From CANJSG01 sp038203875 (GTDB lineage: Bacteria > Verrucomicrobiota > Verrucomicrobiia > Limisphaerales > CANJSG01), in contig JBBRDN010000030.1 of NCBI GenBank assembly GCA_038203875.1, forward strand, positions 1-30,303: a DNA stretch of 30,303 nucleotides. The letters are read 5' to 3'. Under the pieces are notes generated by a model that made no database searches, was not told the origin of the DNA, and was given only the letters and a program-made list of their open reading frames with translations. The position numbers were made by a program, and so were the translations under genes. Numbering within the stretch: the first letter of the stretch is position 1; every line of letters starts with the position of its first letter. This document shows positions 8,246 to 15,078 of this stretch, one piece after another.

Positions 8246-9046
8246 ATGAAGAAGCTCCTCGGATTCCTTGTCGCTCTGTCGATCGTCGCCTCCTCCGTCC
8301 ACGCCCAGGACTGGGCCAAGGCGCGTTTGGAGAAATCCCCACGCCACCTCGAATGGGTCACCATCAAGCACGGCAACCGCGAGGTGAAATGCTGGGTCGC
8401 CTATCCCGAGTCCAAGGAGAAGACCACGGCAGTCGTCCTCATCCACGAGATATTCGGGCTCTCCGATTGGATGCGCGGGATGGCCGACCAGTTGGCCGAA
8501 GCGGGCTACATCGTCATCGCGCCCGACCTGCTATGGGGCACCGGCCCCAACGGCGGCGGCACCGAATCCCTTGGCGGCGCCGACGGCGCACGAGGCAAGA
8601 TCGGTTCGCTTCCGCCAGACCAGATCACAGCCGACCTCAACGCCGCCGTCGACTACGTGAAGAAACTTCCCGCCTGTAACGGCAAGGTCGCCGTGGGCGG
8701 ATTCTGTTGGGGCGGCAGCCAGACCTTCCGCTTCGTCACCAACAACAAGGACGTGAAGGCTGGCTTCGCCTTCTACGGTTCCGGCACCGACAAGCCCGAG
8801 GAAGTCGCCCGTATCCAGGTGCCCGTCTACGGGTTCTACGGCGGCAACGACGCCCGGGTGAACGCCACCATCCCCAAGTCCACCGAGCTGATGAAAGCCG
8901 CCGGCAAGACCTACGAACCAGTCATCTACGACGGCGCCGGCCACGGCTTCATGCGCGCCGGTGAAGATCCCGCCGGCACCGCCGACAACAAGAAGGCCCG
9001 CGAGGACGGATGGAAACGTTGGAAAGACCTGCTCAAGAAACTTTGA
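8246..9046 (+). CDS. Exported dienelactone hydrolase family protein
   Basis: A 266-residue alpha/beta hydrolase with a Sec signal peptide (MKKLLGFLVALSIVASSVHA, cleavage likely after residue 20). Dienelactone hydrolase hallmarks are present: HEIFGL (E68), the Cys-nucleophile elbow GGFCWGGS (C154), D202 in YGGNDARV and H233 in GAGHGFMR. The family hydrolyses dienelactones formed after intradiol cleavage of chlorocatechols, although many members act on other esters. The signal suggests action outside the cytoplasm, matching the exported dioxygenase immediately upstream (37-base gap), and the two are probably one operon. Substrate is unproven. Confidence 0.92.
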   Translation: MKKLLGFLVALSIVASSVHAQDWAKARLEKSPRHLEWVTIKHGNREVKCWVAYPESKEKTTAVVLIHEIFGLSDWMRGMADQLAEAGYIVIAPDLLWGTGPNGGGTESLGGADGARGKIGSLPPDQITADLNAAVDYVKKLPACNGKVAVGGFCWGGSQTFRFVTNNKDVKAGFAFYGSGTDKPEEVARIQVPVYGFYGGNDARVNATIPKSTELMKAAGKTYEPVIYDGAGHGFMRAGEDPAGTADNKKAREDGWKRWKDLLKKL

Positions 9047-9073
9047 TCTGCGGGATCACCCGGGCGTCCCTCG

Positions 9074-9579
9074 TCAAAGTGCTTCCGACCTGGACTCCCC
9101 GAGCAGCGAATCCAAATCCAACGTCCGCGTGAACATCGCGAGTTCACCCGACGCGGTGCGGGGCCACTGTTCCGGCGGACGATCCCAATAGAGCTCCACG
9201 CCGTTTTGGTCGGGATCACGCAAATACAAAGCCTCGCTCACGCCGTGGTCCGCGGCTCCGTCGAGCTCTACTCCGGCCGCCATCAATCGGCGCAAGGCAT
9301 CGGCCACGTCGGCCCGCGTCGGGTAAGCGATCGCGAGATGGTAGAGCCCGGTCCGTCCGGCCGGCGGAGGAGGCGCTCCGGCACTTTCCCACGTGTTCAG
9401 TCCTATATGTGGTGGTGGTATCCGCCAGCCGACAGAAAGGCGGCTTGGTTTCCGACGCGTTGCGTCACGATAAATCCCAACACGTCCCGGTAAAAGCCCA
9501 AGGCTCGATCCAAGTCAGCAACCTTGAGACACACGTGGCCGATTCAGACGCCGGGATAGATGTGTCTTATGGAGATCAT
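9074..9579 (-). pseudogene. Broken VOC/glyoxalase-family (catechol-2,3-dioxygenase-like) gene
   Basis: Read on the minus strand from ATG at 9579, the product should be a ~168-residue CatE-like VOC protein: IGHVCLKVADLDRALGFYRD, AAFLSAGGYHHHI, GLNTWESAGAPPPPAGR, TGLYHLAIAYPTRADVADAL, HGVSEALYLRDPDQNGVELYW. Two lesions break it. The first is an in-frame TGA at 9546-9544, codon 12 from that ATG, where CGA (Arg) would fit the family. The second is an apparent 2-base AT duplication around 9405-9410 (…CACCACCACATATAGGACTG). The frame after the duplication is intact to the stop at 9074. Homologues bind a divalent metal and act on catechols or related compounds. The gene points towards the dienelactone hydrolase, so it could once have belonged to the same aromatic-degradation function. 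Sequencing error cannot be excluded. Confidence 0.85.
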
Positions 9580-9741
9580 AGTGTATACGACGGACCAATC
9601 CCGGCCCAGCCGCGGAAGGGCTCGAGCGAGGCGGACGCGGCAAGACAAAAATCCTCTTGCTGTCATGGTCTAAGAAGCCGGATCCGTCCATCTACCGGCC
9701 TCATTCTGAGTCCACAGACACACAACATTTTCCGTCTCTCC

Positions 9742-10861
9742 ATGGTGAGCCTGGTCTCGTTCATCTTCGGCTACCGCGTGGCGTTCGACGAGGGCGAGGC
9801 CGCCTTCGGCAATCCGTTTCAGTTCCTGTTCCTAAAAGGCGTCGGAGCCGCGCCGCAGCCGGACTACGCGCCCACCATCCCGCACCAGACCTTCATGGTT
9901 CTACCAGATGATGTTCGCCATCATCACGCCAGGGCTCATCACCGGAGCGTTTGCCGAGCGGATCAAGTTCAGCACGTATGTCGCGCTGATGATCGGTTGG
10001 GTGACGATCGTCTATTTTCCGCTGGCTCACATGGTCTAGGGCAAGGGTGGATTCTTCAACTTGGCCCTCGGCGGAAGCGTTCCCGTGCTGGATTTCGCCG
10101 GAGGAACCGTCGTGCACATCAGTTCGGGCGCCGCGGCGCTCGTTTGCGCGGTCGTCCTCGGTCCGCGCCGCGGTTTTCCGAAGGAACCGATGCTCCCTCA
10201 CAACGTGGTGCTAAGCCTAATCGGCACCGGCCTCCTGTGGGTCGGCTGGTTTGGATTCAACGCCGGCAGCGCCCTTTCCAGCGGCAGCCTTGCGACGAGC
10301 GCATTTGCCGCCACCCACTTTGCCGGCGCCGCCGGCGGTCTCGCGTGGGCCGTCACCGAATGGCTTGAGAAAGGAAAACCGAGCGTCCTTGGCGCCGCCT
10401 CGGGAATGGTCGCCGGCTTGGCGACGATCACGCCGGCTTCGGGTTTCGTAAGCGTCCCGTCGGCCGTCATCATCGGTCTATGCAGCGGAATTGCGTGCTA
10501 CATGGCGGTCACAAGACTGAAGGCTGCGTGCCAATACGACGACTCGCTCGACGTGTTCGGCGTGCACTGCGTCGGCAGCATCCAAGGGATGCTTCTCCTT
10601 GGGTTTCTCGCCAGCGCCGAGGTGAATCCACTCATCGCCTCCACATTCCAGAAAAACGGCACTGCCATCTCGCTCGTCGGAGGGACTGGTCAGTTTGGGA
10701 ACCAATTGATCGGGGTCGTAGTCACGTTCGTGTTCAGCAGCGTAGTGACGTTCATTCTCCTCAAGGTGATCAACGCCACGATCGGCCTGCGGGTCGATGC
10801 GGAGGCGGAACACACCGGGCTCGATCTCAGCCAACACGGCGAAAACGCCTACAAAGAATGA
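9742..10861 (+). pseudogene. amtB: Broken ammonium transporter gene (AmtB), 5'-truncated
   Basis: Three defects are visible. (1) The 5' end with signal/TM1-2 is missing: similarity begins at MVSLVSFIFGYRVAFDEG around 9742. (2) A 1-base insertion near 9901 moves the frame: TIPHQTFMV is followed in the next frame by YQMMFAIITPGLITGAFAER. (3) A TAG at 10037-10039 replaces the Trp expected in LAHMVWGKGG. After it the frame stays open (from about 10061) through LDFAGGTVVHISSGAAALV, GTGLLWVGWFGFNAGSAL and DVFGVHCVGSIQGMLL to the stop at 10861. The pore His residues of DVFGVHCVG and the membrane core are otherwise well conserved, suggesting recent loss. The family conducts ammonium/ammonia across the inner membrane; no glnK gene is beside it. 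It is non-functional as written unless the sequence has errors. Confidence 0.88.
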
Positions 10862-10869
10862 CGAAGCTC

Positions 10870-10885
10870 CCGGGCTGAAGCCCGG
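10870..10885. repeat. Short perfect hairpin between convergent genes
   Basis: CCGGGC (10870-10875) pairs with GCCCGG (10880-10885) around a TGAA tetraloop, 8 bases after the amtB remnant stop and 37 bases before the stop of the convergent zinc-ribbon gene. There is no T-tract on either strand, so factor-independent termination is doubtful. It may be a small GC-rich intergenic repeat unit. Confidence 0.35.
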
Positions 10886-10922
10886 CCACTGCGGGCAATA
10901 CCGCCGCTGGAAAAACCCATCA

Positions 10923-11207
10923 TCAACACCTGTTTTGGCCCCCGGCCGGCGGGTCACGGCGCTCGATGAGTCGAAGTTGCTTGGCCGGATCCCAGTCCAA
11001 CGGCGCGGCGATTCCTTTGCTCGTCCACTTCATCCCGCTCTCTTTCCAGCCCGTCCGCCATGCGGTAAAGGAATGTCCTCCGTCGGCATCGGATACGCCA
11101 AACTGGAAACCGCACGAGGGACAAATCTCGTAGGATCCGCCACCACTGCGGGACAACGGCGCCTCGGTGAGATTCGGGAAACCGCAGGCTGGACACACGT
11201 GGTTCAT
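10923..11207 (-). CDS. Small zinc-ribbon protein, function unknown
   Basis: A 94-residue protein with two CxxC knuckles: C5/C8 in HVCPACGFPNL and C29/C32 in YEICPSCGFQFG, spaced 20 residues apart, a typical zinc ribbon. The rest (HSFTAWRTGWKESGMKW, LDWDPAKQLRLIE) resembles small cysteine-rich proteins of unknown function in which CPxCG pairs are followed by Trp-containing segments. ATG at 11207 overlaps the stop of the upstream fibronectin-III gene as ATGA, so translation is probably coupled. The frame is open further upstream, but that part lies entirely inside the neighbouring gene and has no family-like sequence. No signal peptide, so cytoplasmic. Role unknown. Confidence 0.82.
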   Translation of the reverse strand: MNHVCPACGFPNLTEAPLSRSGGGSYEICPSCGFQFGVSDADGGHSFTAWRTGWKESGMKWTSKGIAAPLDWDPAKQLRLIERRDPPAGGQNRC

Positions 11208-11923
11208 CGGAACTTGAGATCCTCCGGCTTCACGTTTCGACCGGGTTGACGTTCGTAGTAGTCGGCGCTTCCCGGCTTGAAGAACGTCTTCGTCGTGCCG
11301 TTTCGGCTGTAGGCAGCGAACGACCGTGACTTGGGGTCGAAGACACGAAGGACTCCCTCGTCGTCGACTTTCATCAGCAAGGCCCCGGACTTGGCGCGTT
11401 GCAGAAACTCCCAAGCGAGCCGGGCGTAGTCTTCGGGGCTCTTGGCGTTGAAATCGCCGCCGTGGCGTTCGAAGTGATCCTGGAGCGACGCGATCTGCCC
11501 CCATGATTCCCGGGCGGAAGGAGTGGATGCGACGGGCTCGCTCCGGATTTTCCAGGGAGCCTTCTTTTCTGCCGCGCTCGTCGATGTGCCTGGATCCAGC
11601 CCGACAGTGACAAACGAGTTCGTCGCCAGCGGAAATCGGGCGGTTCCAGCGGTAAAATGATAGCGCGTGCCCGCCTGGAGGCCCGACAAGGCAACCCGAT
11701 GTTGACTCCCCAGTTCACCATCCAGCTTCTGGGACATCTGCGCCGGATTCGACCCGAAGTAGACCCGGCTGCCCGTGGCGACGTCGGTGGTCCAACGGAT
11801 CACCGCGTTTGTGCTAGTGATCGCCTCAACGACCGGCCCGGAAACCAGCGCCGCCGCCCAAAGCTGCAAAGGCTGGCCCAAAACGGCCACTAGCACCAAC
11901 AGGCGGAGAAGGGTCGAGGCCAT
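11204..11923 (-). CDS. Exported fibronectin type III protein with nuclease-toxin-like C-terminal domain
   Basis: The 239-residue product begins with a hydrophobic signal (LLRLLVLVAVLGQPLQLWAA). A fibronectin type III-like domain spans about residues 30-108 (VVEAITSTNAVIRWTTD, YFGSNP, HRVALSGLQAGTRYHFTAG). After a Ser/Ala-rich linker comes a C-terminal domain, residues ~139-225: LQDHFERHGGDFNAKSPEDY, LAWEFLQRA, GVLRVFDPKSRSFAAYSRNG, TTKTFFKPGSADYYERQPG. This pattern (HF..HG..F..K...Y...A..FL, then FD..S..F....G..KTFFKP) resembles C-terminal RNase-like domains of bacterial polymorphic/phage-associated toxins; that assignment is from pattern memory. ATG at 11923 is preferred over GTG at 11947. 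The downstream zinc-ribbon gene overlaps by ATGA. Confidence 0.8.
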   Translation of the reverse strand: MASTLLRLLVLVAVLGQPLQLWAAALVSGPVVEAITSTNAVIRWTTDVATGSRVYFGSNPAQMSQKLDGELGSQHRVALSGLQAGTRYHFTAGTARFPLATNSFVTVGLDPGTSTSAAEKKAPWKIRSEPVASTPSARESWGQIASLQDHFERHGGDFNAKSPEDYARLAWEFLQRAKSGALLMKVDDEGVLRVFDPKSRSFAAYSRNGTTKTFFKPGSADYYERQPGRNVKPEDLKFR

Positions 11924-11994
11924 GAGATCGTGGGGGCACCGGGTCACCGCTGCCGCTTTTCAACCGCCGAGATCCTCGTGGAAGTGATCGGCCA

Positions 11995-12147
11995 TCAGGC
12001 CGGATCAGCCGGCGCCTCAGGCGCTGAAGCATCAGGCGCGGGCGGATTTTTGGCAGCCTCGAGCTTTTGCCGACGCTTCTCTTCCTTCTTGGCTTTTTTG
12101 TCCAATTCCTTGCGTCGCTTCTCGAACTGATAGTTAGGCTTTTGCAT
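11995..12147 (-). CDS. Small highly charged Lys/Glu-rich protein (50 aa)
   Basis: Translating the minus strand from ATG at 12147 gives 50 residues: MQKPNYQFEKRRKELDKKAK, then a KKEEKRRQKLE stretch and an Ala/Pro tail ending in ADPA. The first ~35 residues should form a charged amphipathic helix or coiled coil; the tail is low-complexity. Small proteins with this MxKPNYxFEKRxKELxKK opening are, from memory, widespread in proteobacteria and other phyla with no known function. It lies 71 bases upstream of the FnIII gene on the same strand, so co-transcription is possible. The family-like N terminus is the main evidence that it is real. Confidence 0.7.
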   Translation of the reverse strand: MQKPNYQFEKRRKELDKKAKKEEKRRQKLEAAKNPPAPDASAPEAPADPA

Positions 12148-13003
12148 TCTGTTAGCGGAAGCTTGTCAGCTGGACTCACTGGACGCGAGCGGCGATTTTT
12201 TTGCCTTAAAAATACCCGAAGCAGTCAACGTCCTAACGTGTTTGCCGCGTAAGGGATTCCCATCGCCGCGAGCCCGATCGGAATCCATTTTTCAGTTCCC
12301 GTTCACCTGCGCCTTGAGTCACCGGCAGTTGATGGCCTTTTCAACCAGATCCAACGGGAATCAAAAATATTGGTCGGATACTTCGAATCCGAGGCGTGAG
12401 TCACGGATTTGGAGCGAGTGCAGGCGCCGCGCAAGAATCTCTTCGGCGGCGATAACCCAGACGATCGCGGCAGCGTCCCCTGCCCGCTGGGACAAGACGA
12501 AGCGCGACTGGTTCGCAACGCTCGACAAGTGGATGGAGGCGACTTCACCAAAGGACGCCTCCTCCGCCAATGCAGGCGCGGGCTGGCGCACGGTGCGCTT
12601 CAATTCCCCTTTCGCCCCCCGCGATTCCAGTCGACGCCCTTTCCACCTGGCCCACGAAGAGTTCGCTTGGACAGGCCGACCTCCATTGGTCACGGTCGTC
12701 GCAGGGGAATCCAACTAGGCTCGCTCGCTAGCCAATTGGCTTGGCCCAAGGGGAATTCGCCGGGACGATCTGATCATCGCGATGGGATAGCCGCTGGGTA
12801 AGCCCTAGTTCAGCGATCTCCGAACCATTTCACCGACCAGTTACGCCTATCGGACCGGGTTCTTTCCCAAGCGCCTGAATCTTGTATCCCAGACCATATC
12901 GCCGGAAGGCAGACGTCCGGTAGGTCGCAGACCAGCCAGGCTCCCGATTTTCGTCCGCCTTGCCTTGCCGCCGGGGATTGCCGTTAATCCTTCCCTGTCG
13001 ACC
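12148..13003. other. 856-base stretch without a convincing gene
   Basis: Open frames exist on both strands between about 12240 and 12720: a 158-codon plus-strand frame starting TTG and a 117-codon minus-strand frame also starting TTG. Neither has a recognisable domain, a good start or a neighbour that needs it. The minus-strand frame (12361-12714) has the more protein-like composition and may be a decayed gene. The tail 12720-13003 is without long frames and leads into tRNA-Arg(CCT). No IS ends, direct repeats or terminator were recognised. Confidence 0.45.
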
Positions 13004-13079
13004 GCTCCGATAGCTCAAATGGATAGAGCAGGCGTTTCCTAAACGTCATATCCAGGTTCAATTCCTGGTCGGAGCACCA
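13004..13079 (+). tRNA. tRNA-Arg (anticodon CCT), CCA encoded
   Basis: Acceptor stem GCTCCGA pairs with TCGGAGC (13069-13075), followed by discriminator A and encoded CCA. The D-arm is TAGCTCAAATGGATAGAGC. The anticodon stem GGCGT/ACGTC (with one G-T pair) encloses TTCCTAA, giving anticodon CCT. The T-arm is CCAGGTTCAATTCCTGG. It decodes AGG. Confidence 0.97.
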
Positions 13080-13126
13080 CCTTCGATTCCTTTCATTCAT
13101 CTTTTGGCCGCGCCGTTGTTTCCCAA

Positions 13127-15058
13127 ATGAACCTGTCTTTCCGCACCAAGCTGCTTCTCTGCATGATGATCGTCGTCGTGGGTGTGACGACGGCGACGAT
13201 CATCCTGACGCAGGACCGGGTCCGTGAAACGTATCGGCTCCTGTTCGAGGAGGAATTTACCAACGACCTGGAGTTCGCGGCCGACCAACAGGCCACCCGC
13301 CTCGCGACGCTCAAGGACCAGAGCGACAAGCTCGCGATCGATCCCAAGTTCATCGACGCGCTCGTCAAGGGAGACGGTCTCGCTCTCTTCCGCCAGATGG
13401 GCGAAGAAGCCGGGATCCCAGTCCGTGATCCACGGCCGCTCCAACGCCTCTGGCGCGGTGGGTTCGGGGCCTCCAGCGGCCGCGGCGGCGGAATGTTGGG
13501 GGACCCGACTGGACCAGGAATCCCAGGGAACCCCGGCAATCCAGGAGGATCCAAAGGCGTTCCTGGAGGAGGACAACATGCCTTCCAAAACCAAAAGGGA
13601 GGGGGTGGACCAGGCGGACCGGGCGGCCGCCGTGGAGACATGTTCGTCCGGTTCATCGGCGCTAACGGACAGATTATCGGCACGAATAATCCGGTCATCA
13701 ACCAGGCGAAAGCCCGCGTGAAAAATCAGGGCGAGCTAGATCCAATCATCAAATCCATTCCCTCCCTAAAAGATCAGCAGGTCGCTTTCTTGGCCTTGGG
13801 CGACACGACCAACAATCCGATCCGGGAAATCCTCATCACCCCCGTTTTTACCGTGGCGGACCGAAAATATGCCGGTGCCATCGTGATGGGCACCGTGCTC
13901 GATCTCGGCGAGCGCTCGTTGTTCACCCGTCGTGAGAAGGTTCGCAGCGGAATACTTCTCGATGGCGAGGTCTACTCGCAGTTCATCGGCCGGTCCACGG
14001 CGACCAACCTCGCGGGAATCGTGGCCAAAGACCTGCCGAAGCCCGGCGTCCTGCCGTTGCTGCAAGTCGACGGAGAACCGCACCACATGGTCTACCGCGA
14101 ACTCAATCCTGGCTCACCCTTTGGCAAGGCCTACCAGGTCGGCCTGTTCCCGATGGCCGCCGCGCTGAAGGAAGTCGCGGATCTACGGACGAGCATCATC
14201 ACTTCGGCCGCCGTCACCATGCTGGGAGCGTTCCTTCTCAGCCTGCTGCTGACCCATGGTCTGGCCGGCCCGATCAACGCGCTCGTCCATGCGACCAAGG
14301 CAATCCGTGCGAGCGATTTCTCCGTCCGCCTCCCGGTCAAATCACGCGACGAGATCGGCGTGCTGACCCAGTCGTTCAACGAAATGGCCGAAGGGCTCGG
14401 CGAGCGGGAACAATTCCGGACCATGCTGAACATCGTGGCGGATCCGAAGGTGGCCAAGGAGATGATGCGCGGAGGCGGAGCCAATCTCGGTGGCGAACTG
14501 CGCACTGTGACCGTTCTCTTCTGCGACATCCGCGGATTCGCCAAGCTTACAGCCGGAATGCCCCCGGCCGAAGTGATCTCGTTGCTCAACGAACACATGA
14601 CGGCCTTGACCAAGGTGGTCCACGAGCACGACGGAGTCGTCGACAAGTTCGTCGGCGATCTGATCATGGCCGTCTTCGGCGCTCCCCTGTCGACAGACAA
14701 GGACGCGCACAACGCAGCCAGGTGCGCGATCCGTATGGTCCAGGAGCGGGATCGTCTCAACCAATCGACCGATCGGGTGATCCGTATGGGCGTCGGAATG
14801 GCAACAGGTGAAGTGGTGGCCGGATGCATGGGCTCGTCCTACCGCCTCAACTACACTGTCCTCGGTGAACGCGTGAACCTGGCTTCGCGACTCTGCGGTG
14901 CGGCGGGCCCGATGGAGATCGTCATCGACGACAACACGCGCAAAGCTCTCGGACAAATGGCGCGCGTTGAAGACATGGGGACGGTCACGCTGAAAGGCTT
15001 CGACACTCCGGTAAGCGCCTCCAGGCTCGTTGAAGTCCGTTCGTTCCGGGAGGCCTGA
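13127..15058 (+). CDS. Membrane-bound class III adenylate cyclase with HAMP domain and collagen-like insert
   Basis: This 643-residue protein makes a cyclic nucleotide in response to an extracytoplasmic signal. Layout: TM1 at ~8-27, sensor region ~28-354, TM2 at ~355-375, HAMP at ~376-428, class III cyclase at ~456-625. Catalytic residues are complete: metal aspartates D466 (LFCDIRGF) and D510 (DKFVGD), purine-specifying K506 and T576 (YTVLGE), and transition-state N583 and R587 (VNLASR). The Lys/Thr pair points to ATP, hence cAMP, by analogy with CyaC-type bacterial cyclases. Unusually, residues ~108-169 of the sensor region are a Gly/Pro-rich, partly collagen-like segment (GDPTGPGIPGNPGNPGG, then GGGGPGGPGGRRGD). 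ATG at 13127 immediately precedes TM1. The gene stands alone: a tRNA lies 47 bases upstream and the convergent helicase gene ends 20 bases downstream. Confidence 0.94.
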   Translation: MNLSFRTKLLLCMMIVVVGVTTATIILTQDRVRETYRLLFEEEFTNDLEFAADQQATRLATLKDQSDKLAIDPKFIDALVKGDGLALFRQMGEEAGIPVRDPRPLQRLWRGGFGASSGRGGGMLGDPTGPGIPGNPGNPGGSKGVPGGGQHAFQNQKGGGGPGGPGGRRGDMFVRFIGANGQIIGTNNPVINQAKARVKNQGELDPIIKSIPSLKDQQVAFLALGDTTNNPIREILITPVFTVADRKYAGAIVMGTVLDLGERSLFTRREKVRSGILLDGEVYSQFIGRSTATNLAGIVAKDLPKPGVLPLLQVDGEPHHMVYRELNPGSPFGKAYQVGLFPMAAALKEVADLRTSIITSAAVTMLGAFLLSLLLTHGLAGPINALVHATKAIRASDFSVRLPVKSRDEIGVLTQSFNEMAEGLGEREQFRTMLNIVADPKVAKEMMRGGGANLGGELRTVTVLFCDIRGFAKLTAGMPPAEVISLLNEHMTALTKVVHEHDGVVDKFVGDLIMAVFGAPLSTDKDAHNAARCAIRMVQERDRLNQSTDRVIRMGVGMATGEVVAGCMGSSYRLNYTVLGERVNLASRLCGAAGPMEIVIDDNTRKALGQMARVEDMGTVTLKGFDTPVSASRLVEVRSFREA

Positions 15059-15078
15059 CGCCGGTTGGCCACATCAGG

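Noticed and set aside
12242..12718. 158-codon plus-strand frame
   Set aside because: TTG start, Arg/Ser-rich shadow-like composition, and overlaps an equally long minus-strand frame.
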